Notes: a model not told the origin generated them from the letters alone. Numbered from the stretch's first letter, positions 1-12,500 are shown. The stretch: 64,000 nucleotides of DNA from JAFCUW01 sp049898325 (GCF_049898325.1 NZ_JAFCXL010000010.1:62001-126000), one strand, 5' to 3'. Made by a program: numbers and translations.

Positions 1-1247
1 GCCGCCGGCCAGTCGTCCACCTGCAGTCGCTCGAGCAGGCTGGCGGCGGCGTCGGGATGCGAGCGGGCGATCACGCTGGCGGTGGCGGCGTCGATATCGC
101 CATGCACCAGGTGCCGGCCCGACTGGGTGATGATCAGGGCAGGGCAGTCGAGGGTGGCGCAAATGGCCGCCGCATGGGCGGCCACGCCATGCAATACGTC
201 CTCGCCCGTGAGCAGCGACTGCAACAGGCTGGTGCGCATGGCGGCAGCCCGTTCGACCGTCTCGGCATGGTGCCTGGCCTCGAGCGTTTGCACGGTGGCG
301 GCGAGCACCTGGGCGATGACGTCGGCGGTCATGCGAATCGCGTAGGGGACCCGGCGCGCGCGCATGTGGTGACAGGCGATCAGGCCCCACAGTTTGCCAT
401 CGACGATGATCGATACGCTCATCGAGGCGCTCACGCCCATGTTGCGCAGGTATTCGATGTGCACGGGCGAAACGCTGCGCAGCACGCAGTGGCTCATGTC
501 GATGGCGGCGGCGCCCGGCCGGCCCAGCACCGGCACGGGCACCGCCTGCGCCGTGAGATCGGCGATCAGGCGCAGGGTATTCATCACGTACAGGCGGCGT
601 GCCTGCGCCGGGATGTCGCTGGCCGGATAGCGCATGCCCAGCAGTGGCGCCAGGGTGTCGATGCGCGACTCGGCGATCACCTCGCCGCTGCCATCGCGGC
701 CGAAGCGGTAGCCCATCACCCGATCGAAACCGGTGATCTCGCGGACCTGGTCGGTGGCCATCTGCAGCAGCGCCGTCATGCCGGTTTGACGCTTGAGCCG
801 GTCAAGGGCGCCGTGGGCCTTGAGCGCGAACACGCCGACGGCGTCGAGCGAGACGTCGCGCAACTCGAATTCGGCGATCACGCGGCCGTGGTGGGCGTGC
901 GCGACACAATCGAATTCCCGCCCGCCGATGACCACCGCCAGGGCCAGCGGCCCGCCCTCGCCGAGCGACAGGTCGAAGCACTGGCCGATGGTGGTGCGGA
1001 TGGCGTCGGGCAGAGCGATCGCGTGCAGCGCCATGCCCAGTTCGACCTCGATGCCCAGCAAGGGCATCAGGTTGGCGCTCCACGCTTCGAGCCGGGCGCC
1101 GTCGTCAAATACCAGCATGGCCCCGTGCGGCTGGATGGTGCCCGGCACGTGGATGGGCTCATCGGCGCAGTTGTCCAGGCTCAGTGGTCCATCCGGATCG
1201 ACGGGGGCGCCGCCATGGGCTGAAACGGGCTCACTGCTGTAGGTCAC
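1..1247 (-). CDS. Bacteriophytochrome, N-terminal part (cut by window edge)
   Basis: Biliverdin-binding red/far-red photoreceptor; only the first 415 codons are in the window. The N-terminal PAS region carries the motif DNCADEPIHVPGTIQPHG, in which Cys27 corresponds to the thioether-linking cysteine of bacterial phytochromes. The GAF domain (about residues 140-310) contains YPASDIPAQAR and a later LWGLIACHH with the chromophore-pocket histidines, and a PHY domain begins before the edge. The output module (usually a histidine kinase, sometimes GGDEF/EAL) lies outside, so signalling mode is unknown. The GTG at 1245-1247 is chosen because the only nearby upstream ATG is in another frame and hits a stop within 13 codons. 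The start has only a weak ribosome binding site, and three 13-bp repeats lie just upstream. It is divergent from the adhesin locus. Confidence 0.93.
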   Translation of the reverse strand, partial: MTYSSEPVSAHGGAPVDPDGPLSLDNCADEPIHVPGTIQPHGAMLVFDDGARLEAWSANLMPLLGIEVELGMALHAIALPDAIRTTIGQCFDLSLGEGGPLALAVVIGGREFDCVAHAHHGRVIAEFELRDVSLDAVGVFALKAHGALDRLKRQTGMTALLQMATDQVREITGFDRVMGYRFGRDGSGEVIAESRIDTLAPLLGMRYPASDIPAQARRLYVMNTLRLIADLTAQAVPVPVLGRPGAAAIDMSHCVLRSVSPVHIEYLRNMGVSASMSVSIIVDGKLWGLIACHHMRARRVPYAIRMTADVIAQVLAATVQTLEARHHAETVERAAAMRTSLLQSLLTGEDVLHGVAAHAAAICATLDCPALIITQSGRHLVHGDIDAATASVIARSHPDAAASLLERLQVDDWPA

Positions 1248-1269
1248 TGGCGCTTTCGTTCTCGTGCAT

Positions 1270-1306
1270 GGCGGTGAAAATTGGCGGTGAAAATTGGCGG
1301 TGAAAA
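1270..1306. repeat. Three tandem 13-bp units upstream of phytochrome start
   Basis: The unit GGCGGTGAAAATT occurs at 1270-1282 and 1283-1295, and as a near-complete third copy from 1296. Read on the minus strand the units lie 23-60 bases upstream of the GTG start, in the leader or promoter of the phytochrome gene. They could be a binding-site array or a slippage-prone tract; nothing identifies a protein that binds them. Confidence 0.7.
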
Positions 1307-1444
1307 CCGTGGCGTACCGCGCGATGGCGGATTACGAAGGGGGAGGCGAGCGTGCAGCGACGAACGCACAAGGTGGGGAGAAGCGGTGCTGATCCGGCCG
1401 TTGGCACCGAAAAATGATCTTAGCACAATGGTGTCGACCATTTG

Positions 1445-1459
1445 ACGTGAATGTCACGT
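1445..1459. promoter_or_regulatory. 15-bp palindrome, candidate operator
   Basis: ACGTGA and TCACGT arms are separated by ATG, a perfect inverted repeat. It is followed by a second inverted repeat with 9-base arms, ATCAATCAG at 1463-1471 and CTGATTGAT at 1499-1507. Both sit between the divergent phytochrome and adhesin-transporter genes and could serve either promoter. No regulator is assigned. Confidence 0.45.
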
Positions 1460-1580
1460 GGCATCAATCAGTCCATCTATGGCGCGTTTTACAGAGCCCT
1501 GATTGATTGCTTTTGCATATGGCTGACGCCATGCCGATGTGGCAAGCGTCGCATTTTCGGCCGCGCTTTGATGTTGAACC

Positions 1581-1607
1581 TATAATATTACGTTGCCTAG
1601 AGGCAAC
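1581..1607 (+). promoter_or_regulatory. Candidate -10 element with adjacent inverted repeat
   Basis: A consensus TATAAT is at 1581-1586, without a good -35 at the usual spacing. Just downstream, where transcription would begin, GTTGCCT (1592-1598) and AGGCAAC (1601-1607) form an inverted repeat separated by two bases. The arrangement fits an operator or initially transcribed hairpin for the secretion locus starting at 1819. The -10 match is by eye. Confidence 0.4.
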
Positions 1608-1818
1608 AATCCACCGCAATGTATATCCGCTAAACGTAAATTTTGTAAAAATTATTTTCAGCGAGTGGCACATTCGCGGTGCCCAGTTCCCGCATCCAGC
1701 CTGCCCGCACCTGACATTCCCAATCCCTGAAGCGCCGCCAGCGCCCGACCGCCATTCCCCATGGACGGCCGTGCCCCCGTGCGCCTTGCCGCTTCGTTCA
1801 ACCCAACCCCCTACGCCG

Positions 1819-3495
1819 ATGAAAAATCACTACCACGTTCTGCCCTTCCTCCTGATCGCGGGCGCCGCCAGCGCCCAGGTGACGCCGGACGCGGGCGCGC
1901 TGCAGCAGCAGATCGACACCTCGCGCCAGAGCAGCTTGCCGAAGGCGGCGCCGCAGCAACTGGCGGCCACGCCGGCGCCGCTCGAGCGCCTGGCCGGCCC
2001 CACCGTCTCGGTCAGCGCCTTCCGCTTCGTGGGTAACAGCGTCATCACGCAGGCACAACTGGAAGCGCTGCTGCGGCCGTATCTGAACCGGCCGCTCAGC
2101 TTTGCCGAACTGCAGGCGGCCGCCCAGGCCGTCAGCGGGGCCTACCGCGAAGCGGGCTGGATCGCCCGCGCCTACCTGCCGCGCCAGGAAATCGACAGCG
2201 GCGTGGTGACCATCCAGATCGTCGAGGCGCTGTTCGGCGGCGTGCGCACCGACGGCGCCGGCCGCATCGATCCGCGCCAGGCGGTGGCCATCGTCGAACG
2301 GGCGCAGCGCGTCGGCGGCCTGCTCAATGCCGACGCCCTCGACCGCGCCATCCTGCTCGTCGACGACTTGCCGGGCGTGGGCGCCAGCGGCAACCTGGCG
2401 GTCGGCGCGCGCGAGGGCGAAACGCTGCTGGCCTTGCGCCTGACTGGCGAAACGCTGCTCGTCGGCGACGCCGCCCTCGACAACACCGGCTCGCGCTCGA
2501 CGGGCGCCATCCGCGCCAGCGTGAACCTGGCCGTCAACAGCCCCCTGCGCCTGGGCGACGCCGGCGCCATCAACCTGATCCACACCGACGGCAGCGACTA
2601 CCTGCGCGGCGCTTACACGCTGGCCCTGGGCAGCGCCGGCTGGCGCGCGGGCGTGAACGCGTCCACCTTGCGCTACCGCCTGGTGGCCGACGAATTTGCC
2701 GCGCTGCGCGCGCGCGGCAGCGCCGACAGCGCCGGCGTCGACGCGAGCTACCCGCTGCTGCGCTCGCGCCTGGCGAATATTTTTCTGCAATTAAATGGCG
2801 ACAGCAAGCGCTACGACAACCAGGCCAACGGCGCCGTCAGCAGCCACTACCGGCTCGACAGCCTGGGCGTCGGTCTGAACGGCAACCGCTACGATGAATT
2901 CGGCGGCGGCGGCGCCACCAGCGCCAACCTGGCGCTGGTACGCGGCGACGTCAAGCTGGGCGGCTCGCCCAACCAGGCCAGCGATGCCGCCAGCACCCGC
3001 AGCGGCGGCCGCTTCGGCAAGCTGCGCTTTGGTTTGTCTCGCCAGCAGGCCCTGTCGGAAAGCTTCAGCGCAGCCGCGTCGCTGGCGGGCCAGTACGCCA
3101 GCAAGAACCTCGATTCGTCCGAAAAATTCTACCTGGGCGGCCTGTACGGCGTGCGCGCCTACCCGGCCAGCGAGGCGGGCGGCAGCAAGGGCGTGTTGCT
3201 CAACCTGGAACTGCGCGCGCGCCTGCCGGGCGCCGTCAGCCTGGCCGGCTTCTACGACCACGGCCACGTCACCGTCAACCGCGACAACAATTTCGCCGGT
3301 GCCGCCCAGGTCAACGGTTACGCGCTCAAGGGCGCCGGCCTGGCTCTGGCCTGGACCGCGCCATTCAAGGTCAGCCTGAAGGCGGTGTGGGCGCGCCGCA
3401 TCGGCAGCAATCCCAGTCCCAACCTGAACGGCAGCGACCAGGACGGCTCGCTGCGCAGGGACCGCTTCTGGCTGCAGGCCAGCGTGCCGTTCTGA
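1819..3495 (+). CDS. TpsB outer-membrane transporter (ShlB/FhaC/HecB family)
   Basis: Outer-membrane partner of a two-partner secretion system: a 16-strand barrel of the Omp85 superfamily that exports the adjacent adhesin. The ATG at 1819 gives a signal peptide (MKNHYHVLPFLLIAGAASAQ), whereas the frame is open further upstream without one. The mature part shows a Gln-rich start, a ShlB-type POTRA domain from about residue 65 (VSVSAFRFVGNSVITQAQLE, then AYREAGWIARAYLPRQ), and a C-terminal barrel that includes YLGGLYGVRAYPASEAGG, matching the conserved VRG/Y substrate-exit loop region of this family, and ends in aromatic SVPF. The length of 558 residues is normal for the family. It is followed after 50 bases by the secreted partner, so the two probably form one operon. 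Confidence 0.93.
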   Translation: MKNHYHVLPFLLIAGAASAQVTPDAGALQQQIDTSRQSSLPKAAPQQLAATPAPLERLAGPTVSVSAFRFVGNSVITQAQLEALLRPYLNRPLSFAELQAAAQAVSGAYREAGWIARAYLPRQEIDSGVVTIQIVEALFGGVRTDGAGRIDPRQAVAIVERAQRVGGLLNADALDRAILLVDDLPGVGASGNLAVGAREGETLLALRLTGETLLVGDAALDNTGSRSTGAIRASVNLAVNSPLRLGDAGAINLIHTDGSDYLRGAYTLALGSAGWRAGVNASTLRYRLVADEFAALRARGSADSAGVDASYPLLRSRLANIFLQLNGDSKRYDNQANGAVSSHYRLDSLGVGLNGNRYDEFGGGGATSANLALVRGDVKLGGSPNQASDAASTRSGGRFGKLRFGLSRQQALSESFSAAASLAGQYASKNLDSSEKFYLGGLYGVRAYPASEAGGSKGVLLNLELRARLPGAVSLAGFYDHGHVTVNRDNNFAGAAQVNGYALKGAGLALAWTAPFKVSLKAVWARRIGSNPSPNLNGSDQDGSLRRDRFWLQASVPF

Positions 3496-3545
3496 GCCAC
3501 CCGCATCCGTTACAACAAATTTATAAAAATTACCGAGGAATCACC

Positions 3546-6500
3546 ATGAGCGGACACGCCACCATCAATCGTTTATACCGTCTTGTCTGGAGCGACACCC
3601 TGGGCGCCTGGGTCGCCGTGGCGGAAACCACGCGCGGGCGCGGCAAGCGCAGCGGACGGGGCAAGTTGATGGCGGCACTGTTCGCCGGCGTGGCCGCCGG
3701 CAGCCTGGCGCAGGCGGCGGCGCCGCCCGTCACCGCGCTGCCCACGGGCGGCCAGGTGGTGGCCGGCACGGTGGCGATCGGTCAGCAGGACGCCACCATG
3801 ACGGTGACCCAGGCCAGCGCCCGCGGCGCCATCGACTGGCAAACCTTCAACGTGGGCGCCGCCGCCCGCGTCAATTTTGTGCAGCCCTCGGCCAGCGCGG
3901 TGACCCTGAACCGGGTGCTCGACACCCAGGCCAGCCAGATCCACGGCCGCATCAGCGCCAACGGCCAGGTGTTTCTCAGCAATCCCAACGGCGTCTATTT
4001 CAGCCCCACCGCCTCGGCCGACGTGGGCGCGCTGGTGGCCACCACCCATGGCATCGACAACGCCGCCTTCATGGCCGGCGGCGTCACTTTCGAGCGGCGC
4101 GGCGCCACCGGCAGCGTCATCAACGATGGGCAGTTGACGGCCGGCATCGGTGGCTACATCGCCCTGCTGGCGCCCGCGGTGCGCAACAACGGAGTGGTGC
4201 TGGCGCAAGCGGGCACGGTGGCGCTGGCCAGCGGCGAAGCGATCAGCCTGCAATTTGACGCCCGCCAGTCGCTGGTGGGCGTGCTGGCCACGCCCATGCA
4301 GATCGATGCGCTGGTCGAGAACGGCAATGCCATCCGCGCGCCGGGCGGGATGATCGTCATGTCGGCGCAGGCGGCCCGGCAGTTGCAGGACGGCGTGGTG
4401 CGCAACAGCGGCACGCTGGAAGCGGGCAGCCTGACCAGCCGGGGCGGCAAGATCGTGCTCGACAGCGCCGGCCTGGTCGACAACAGCGGCGCCATCGATG
4501 CCTCCGGCGCCGGTGGCGGCGCCATCGCCATCAGCGGCGAGCGCATGCTCAGCACCGGCGCCCTGCGCGCCGACGGCGGCGCCGGCCTCATCGCCACCCG
4601 CCTGCGCGCGGGCCTGGTGGAAACCACCTCGGCGCTCGTTTCCGCCAACGGCGGCGGCGGCGTCATCGGCGTCGATGCCGGCGCCGGCACCCTGTATTCA
4701 TCGGGCACCTACCAGGCCGACGGCCGCGGTGCCGGGCAGTCGGGCGGCAGCGTGGTGCTGGCCGGCGACAATATCTCGCTGATGGGCGCGACCGTCAGCG
4801 CCAGCGGCAGCGCCGGCGGCGGCACCATCCTCGTCGGCGGCGACTACCAGGGCGCCAGCGCCAGCGTGGGCGGCGCCGTCGTCGCCAATGCCAGCCAGAC
4901 CCGGGTGGGGCAGGGCGTGACCCTCAAGGCCGACGCCCTCGACGCCGGCAAGGGCGGCAAGGTGGTGGTGTGGTCGGAACAGAACACCGTGTTCGGCGGC
5001 GCCATCAGCGCCACCGGCGGCGCCACCGGCGGCGACGGCGGCGTGATGGAAGTGTCCGGCAAGCAGACCTTGCACTTTGGCGGCACGGCCGACGCCCACG
5101 CCGTCCGTGGCGTGGCCGGCAGCCTGCTGCTGGACCCGAAAGATATCTATATCGACGCCGACCTGACCGGCCAGCTCGAGCTGCGCGACCCCCATTCCAG
5201 CGCCGGCGGCACCTTCGGCGCCACCAGCACGGCCCTGAGCAGCATCAGCGGCGGCGTCGCCAGCGCCACCGGTTACCTCGTCGTCACCAATCCGACCGAC
5301 GACCTGGGCGCCAGTTCCGCTGGCGCCGCCTACCTGTTTCGCCAGAGCGACCAGGCCCTGATCTCCACCTTGTACGGCAGCAACGCCAACGACCGCGTGG
5401 GCAGCAGCGGCACCATCAGTCTGACCAACGGCAATTTTGTCGTGTCCAGCCCCAACTGGGGCACGGGGCGCGGCGCGGTCACGTTTGGCAATGGCAGCAC
5501 CGGCTGGGGCGGCACCCCCACCGTGGTATCGTCCAGCAACAGCCTGGTCGGTACGCTCACCAGCCACACCAACACCGCCAACGCCACCACCAGTGACAGT
5601 GTCGGCGCCAACGCCACCACGGTCCTGCCGAACGGGAATTACCTGGTGGGCAGCGCTTCCTGGGGCGACATGCGCGGCGCGCTGACCTTGGGCAACGGCA
5701 GCACGGGCACCAGCGGCGTCATTTCGAGCAGCAACAGCCTGGTGGGCAGCACCGCGTCGTCGTCGCTGTCGACCGATGGCTACAAGCAGTACAAAGCGGG
5801 CGACGTGGTGGGGAGCAGTATTAGTGTGCTGCCCAATGGCAATTTTGTGATGCTCACGCCGGCCTGGAACAAGGGCGTCGGCGCCGTCACCTTCGGCACC
5901 GCGACCTCGGCACCGACCGGTGTGCTGGGCGCGACCACCAGCCTGATCGGCAATACCGCCCGCTACGACAATACGGGCGAGGGCAGCGGCACCGACAAGG
6001 TCGGCACCTATCGCCAGGCCCTGTCCGGCTCCACCTTCCTTGTCTACGAGGCCAGTTTTAACGGCTACGCCGGCGCGCTGACCTATTTCGACGACGTCAA
6101 CCCGGTTGTCGGCCTGCTGTCCGCCAGCAACAGCCTGGTTGGCGGCGCCGGCGACGCGCTGTCCTCGGCGGGCATCACCCTACTCGGCAGTAACAACGCC
6201 TACCTGATCAGGAGCCCCTCGTGGAGCAGCGGGCGCGGCGCCGTCACCTGGGTTCCTTACGGCACCGACGTCAAGACGGTGAGCGTGGGCGCCAGCCTGG
6301 CGGGCGGCACCGCCAGTGACGCCATCGGCAGCGGCGCCGTCACCTTGCTGGCCAACAACGACTACGTTGTCACCAGTCCGAATTTCAATGGCGCGCGGGG
6401 CGCCTCGACGCTGGTCGACGGCACCACCGGCAAGGCCAAGGCGGACCAGTCGACGGTGGTGAGCAGCGTCAACAGCCTGGTGGGTAGCCAGGCCAATGAC

Positions 6501-9500
6501 CGGGTCGGCGCCGATGGCATTGTCGCCCTCAAGGGCAATGGCAATTACGTCACCCTCAGTCCCTACTGGGCCAATGGCAGCAATACCAGCGCCGGCGCGG
6601 TGACCTGGAGCAGCGGCACCAGCCCGACCGTCGGCGCCGTTTCCGCCAGCAACAGCCTGGTGGGCAGCAACACGGGCGACCGCATCGGCTCCTTCCAGTA
6701 CAATTATTATGGTTACAACAACCCCGCCGTGATATCGGCGGAAGGATCATCGGTCACGGCGCTGAGCAACGGTAACTACGTCGTCGCCAGCCCCATGTTC
6801 AATAGCACCCGGGGCGCGGCCACCTGGGTCAACGGCAGCACCGGCGCCACCGTCAACGGCGGCCACACCATCGCCGCCGGCAACAGCCTGATGGGCGCCA
6901 ACACGGGCGATTTCGTGGGCGGCTTCGTCACCTATGCCGATGTCCTCATCAATTCCGTTAACAATACCTACGGCCACTACGATGCCGTCGCCAATGGCGT
7001 CACCGCGCTCGCCGGTGGCAATTACGTCACCTCGAGCAGTTACTGGCGCAACGGTGCGGCCCTGCGCGCGGGCGCCGTCAGCTGGAGCGACGGCGCCGGG
7101 GCGCCGCTGGTGGGCGCCATCAGCAGCGCCAACAGCCTGGTCGGCACGGTGCTCGACGACCGCGTCGGCGCCGGCCCCGGCAATGGCAACGGCTTGCAAT
7201 TGCTCACCGGCGCCTACGACAGCGCCGGCAATCAGACCTACACCGGCAACTATGTTGTCAGCAGCGCCTCGTGGAACGGCGCTTACACCGATGGCGGCGC
7301 CGTCACCTGGGGCAGTGGCGTGGCGGCGCTGACGGGCACGCCCACCAGCGCCAACAGCGTGCTGGGCGTGCGCAACGGCGACGTCGCCACCTGGAGCGTG
7401 TTGCCACTGCCCGTGACGGGCAACTACCTGATCCAGAATCGCCTGTGGGACAACGGCGCCATCACCGGGGCTGGCGCACTGAGCCTGGTCAATGGCAGCA
7501 CGGGCCGGCTCAGCGACTACGCGGCGCAGGGCAACCGCAACCTCGTCTCGGCCGCCAACAGCCTGGTCGGCACGCACCTCGACGACGGGGTCGGCAACTA
7601 CGTCGACTACCTGTACACCTACGATGCTGTCACCAACACCTATCCCTACACGGGCAATTACCTGCTGATCAGTTCCGGGTGGGACAACGGCGCCAACACC
7701 GATGCGGGCGCGATCAGCTGGGGCAGCGGCACGACGGGTGTGAGCGGCGCGATCAGCAGCGCCAACAGCATCACCGGGGTCAAGACGGATGACCACGTGG
7801 GCTATGTGTACGCCTTGCTCTACAACGGCAATTACGTGGTCGGCAACTCGCACCTTGACGTCAACGGCGTGAGCAACGCGGGCGGCGCCAGCTGGGTCGA
7901 CGGCAGCACGGGCCGCCTGAGCGACTACGCCGCCCGCGGCAACCAGAACCTGATGTCGGCGGCCAATGCGATGGTGGGCAGCCACACGGACGACCAGGTG
8001 GGTAGCGCAGTGACCCTGAGCAACTACTACGGCTACGGCCCCCTCAACAACCAGTCCGATACGGGGTATTTCATTATCTCCGACCAGTGGAATTGCACCG
8101 CTGGCGCCTTCACCTACATCGATGCGGCCCACAGCGGCAGCGCCATTGGCGGCGTGGTCGGCGCTGGCAACAGCGTGCTGGGCAACCCGAACGGTTCCCT
8201 GTACGGGGGCCTCACCTCCGGCGCCGTCATGACGACCGTGGGCGACACCGCGCTGGTCACTTATACGGGCGCCGGCGGCCATGTGCTGCTGGCGACGACG
8301 GCCATGCCGACGGCGCCTTCGATGAGCGTGCCCAACGCCACCGGCTTCGCCGACGCCGACAGCGCCAGCCAGATCATGGCGCCCGATTACATCGCCGGCG
8401 TGCTGCGCACCGGCACCAACCTGACCTTGCAGGCGAATAACGACATCTACGTGAAAAGCGCCATCGACGCCAGCGGCGGCGTTGCCGGCGGCGCGCTGAC
8501 CATGCGCGCCGGCCGCAGCATCGCCGTGATGGGCGACATCATCACGGGCAACCGCGACCTGACGCTGGTGGCCAATGACAGCGTCGCCAACGGCGTGCAC
8601 AACGCCTACCGCGGCGCCGGCGTGGCCACCATCAGCATGGGCGACAAGCTGGTCGGCGGCGCCGCCATCATCGATGCCGGCACCGGCACGGTGTCGATCA
8701 CGCTGGCCGCCGGCAGTGACAAGACCTACGCCAATGCCGGTTCGGTCGGCATCAACAGCATCAGTGGCGGCACCATCAAGGTCGTCAACCAGGGCAATGG
8801 CCTGGGCACCGACCTGCCGGACCTGCTGGCCAACTGCTGCGGCTACAACCTGGGCTACCGCGCCGCCGGCGCCGACCTCGTCCTGAACGCCGGCGCCGTG
8901 CTGCGCGCCAGCGACAGCGGCAGCGCCGTGACGCTGGCCGCCAGCGATAAATTCATCAACAGCAGCGGCAATGCGGGCGGCACCATCGTCACCAGTGACC
9001 CGGGCGCGCGCTGGCTCGTGTATGCGGCGGCGTCCGGCACCAGCGTGTTCGGCAACCTCGACAGCGCCAATACCGCCGTCTGGAACGCCAGTTACACGGG
9101 CGCCCCCGTCACCCAGGCGGGCAACCGCTACCTGTTCAAGTACCAGCCCACCGTGACGGTGGGCACGCAAAACGCCAGCAAGACCTACGGCGACGACGTC
9201 AGCACCAGCCTGGCGGCCAGCGTGGTGTCGCTGTCGGGCGCGCAGGCGGCGGTGGCGGGCGCCTACCTGGGCGACAGTCTCGTCAGCGCCATTTCCGGCA
9301 CCGTGCTCGCCACCTCGAGCGGCGCCGCCGCCACCGCCAGCGCCGCCGGTTCGCCGTACAGCATCACCGTCGATCTCTCTGGTGTGAGCGGCAACAATGG
9401 CTACGCCGTCGCCTTGGGCAGCAACACGCCGCGCACCCTGACGGTGGCCAAGAAGGCACTGACCGTCACCGCCACCGATGCCACCAAGACCTATGACGGC

Positions 9501-12500
9501 CTGGCCTACAGCGGCGGCAACGGCGTCACCGTCAACGGCCTGGTGAACAGCGAAACGGCCAGCGTACTGGGCGGCACGCTCGCCTATGGCGGCAGCGCGC
9601 AGGGCGCCATCAATGTGGGCACCTACACCATCACGGCCAGCGGCTACAGTTCGGCGAACTACACCTTCGCCTACGTGGGCGGGCAGTTGCTGGTCAACCC
9701 CCGTCCGCTGACGGTGGTGACGGCCAATCTGACCGGGCTGATCGGCAAGGTCTACGACGGCGGCACCGTTGCCACCCTGAACAGCAGCAATTTCAACTTG
9801 AGCGGTTTTATCAATGGCGACGGCGCCAGCGTCACCCAGACGGTGGGCACCTACGCCAGCCGCAACGTGGGCACGAGCAGCGTCAGCGCTACCTTGTCGG
9901 GCAGTAATTTCGTCGCCAACAATGGCACCGTGCTCAGTAATTACACCCTGCCCACCAGCGCCAGCGGCAGCGGCACCATCACCGCCAAAAGCGTGACGCT
10001 GACGGCGCCCACCGTGAGCAAGACCTATGACGGTGGCCTCGGCTACGTCACCACGGCGGGCAATCTGACCAGCCTGAGCGCAGCCCTGGTCGGTGGTGAC
10101 ACGGTCAGCGCCGCCACGCTGGCCTTTACGGACAAGAATGCCGGCAGCGGCAACCGCAGCGTCTCTCTCAACAGCGCCACCGTCAATGATGGCAACAACG
10201 GCGCCAACTACACGGTCAGCTACGCCGGCAACAGTGTCAGCACCATCACGCCACGCACTTTGACGGTGTCGGCCACGGGCGTGAACCGCGTGTACGACGC
10301 CGGCACGAACGCGAGCGTCACGCTCAGCGACGACCGCATCGTCGGCGACAGCTTGAGTGTGAGCAATACCAGCGCCAGTTTCGCCAACAAGAATGCGGGG
10401 CTGGCCAAGGCGATCAGCGTCGTCGGCATCGCCAAGGCGGGCACCGACAGTGCCAACTACGTGCTGGCCAGCACCACGGCCAGCACCACGGCCGACATCG
10501 CCCGCGCCCAGTTGGCGCTGGGCGGCGTCAGCGCCGTCAACCGCGCCTACGATACGGGTTTGAGCGTGGCGCTGAGCGGCAACCCCACCGTCAATGCGCT
10601 CGGCGGCGATGTGGTTGTCGTCGGCGGCAGCGCCAGCGGCACCGTGCACGACAAGAACGTCGGCCTGAGCAAGGCCGTTACCGTGGCCGGTTACACGATC
10701 ACGGACACCAATTACACCTTGGTGCAGCCAAGTGCGGTAACGGTCGACATCGTCCCCGCCGTGCTGGCGCTGGGCGGCCTGTCCGTCAGCGCCAGCAAGA
10801 CCTATGACGCCAGCCGTGTTGCCAGCCTCACCGGCAGCGCCGTCGTCAGCGGCCTCAATGGCGAAGTGGTCAGCGTGCTGGGCACCGGTTCGGGCCTGTT
10901 CGCCGACGCCAATGCGGGCAGCGGCAAGGCCGTCACCGTCGCCGGTTTGACTAGCAGCGACAGCAATTACGTGATCGGCCAGCAGGCGGGCCTGACGGGC
11001 ACCATTGCCCAGGCCGCCCTGACGGTGGCCGTCAGCGGCGTGAATCGCGTCTACGATGGCGGCAGCAGCGCCAGTTTGAACAGCGCCAACTTCAATGTCG
11101 GCGGCCTGGTCGGCAGCGAGACCATTGGCGTCAGCCAGACCAGCGGCACCTTCGACAGCAAGAACGCGGGCGCGCGCAGCGTCAGCGCGATTCTTGCCGG
11201 CGGCGATTACGTCGCCGGCAATGGCGCGCTCTTGACTAATTACCTGCTGCCCACCAGCGCCAGCGGCAGCGCCACCATCACGGCCAAAAGCGTGACGCTG
11301 ACGGCGCCGACGGTGAGCAAGGTCTATGACGGCGGCCTCGGCTACGTCACCACGGCGGACAATCTGACCAGCCTGAGCGCAGCGCTGGTCGGTGGCGACA
11401 CCGTCAGCGCCGCCACGCTGGCCTTTACGGACAAGAACGCGGGCAGCGGCAACCGCGGCGTGTCACTCAACAGCGCCACCGTCAGCGACGGCAACAACGG
11501 CGCCAACTACGCCGTCAGCTACGCCGGCAACAGCGTGAGCACCATCACGCCCCGTACCCTGACGGTGTCGGCCACGGGCGTGAACCGCGTGTACGACGCC
11601 GGCACGAACGCGAGCGTCACGCTCGGCGACGACCGTGTCGTCGGCGACGTGCTCAGCCTGTCGAACACGGGCGCGAGCTTCGTCGACAAGAACGCGGGCC
11701 TGGCCAAGGCGATGACCGTCAGCGGCATCGGCAAGGCGGGCACGGACAGCGCCAACTACGTGCTCTCCAGCACCACGGCCAGCACCACGGCCGACATCGC
11801 CCGCGCGGCGCTGACGGTGACGGGGGTGGGCGCGGTGGCCCGTGCCTACGACAGCGGCCTTGGCGTGGCCCTGAGCGGCACGCCCGTCGTGCAGGCGCTG
11901 GGCAATGACGTCGTCACGGTGCAGGGCAGTGCCAGCGGCACCCTGGCCGACAAGAATGCCGGCGGCGCCAAGGCGCTGTCGGTGGCCGGCTACACCACGC
12001 TTGATAACAACTATTACCTGGTCCAGCCGCAGGGCTTGACGGTCGACATCACGCCGGCCGTGCTGGCGCTGGGCGGCCTGCAGGTGGCGGTGACCAAGAC
12101 CTATGACGGAACCCGCCTTGCCAGCCTGAGCGGCAGCGCCGTCGTCAGCGGCATCAATGGCGAAGTGGTCAGCGTGCTCGGTACCGGTTCGGGCCTGTTC
12201 GCCGACGCCAATGCGGGCAGCGGCAAGGCCGTCACCGTCGCCGGTTTCACGAGCAGCGACAGCAATTACGTGATCGGCCAGCAGGCGGGCCTGACGGGCA
12301 CCATCGCCAAGGCGGCCCTGACGGTGGCCGTCAATGGCGTGAGCCGTGTCTACGACGGCGGCAGCAGCGCCAGCCTGGTGTCTGGCAACTTCAGCGTCGG
12401 CGGCCTGGTCGGCAGCGAGACCATTGGCGTGAGCCAGACCAGCGGCACCTTCGACAGCAAGAACGCGGGCGCGCGCAGCGTCAGCGCCATTCTTGCCGGC

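Larger units (their letters stand above)
1248..1818. promoter_or_regulatory. Divergent control region between phytochrome and two-partner secretion genes
   Basis: About 570 bases without a convincing gene, clearly more AT-rich than the flanks between roughly 1490 and 1680. It holds three 13-bp direct repeats near the phytochrome start, a 15-bp palindrome, a long-armed inverted repeat, and a TATAAT hexamer (1581-1586) followed by another inverted repeat; each is listed separately. The reading frame of the transporter is open back to 1507, but the first codons of that extension do not look like a secretion signal, so I treat them as leader. Confidence 0.6.

Noticed and set aside
1507..1818. N-terminal extension of the TpsB frame
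   Set aside because: The frame is open, but the residues lack secretion-signal character; the ATG at 1819 starts a proper signal peptide.
6747..10649. Open frame of 1,300 codons on the minus strand inside the adhesin
   Set aside because: Antisense to a verified reading frame; composition is Ala/Gly/His/Arg-rich mirror translation of GC-rich codons with no domain.
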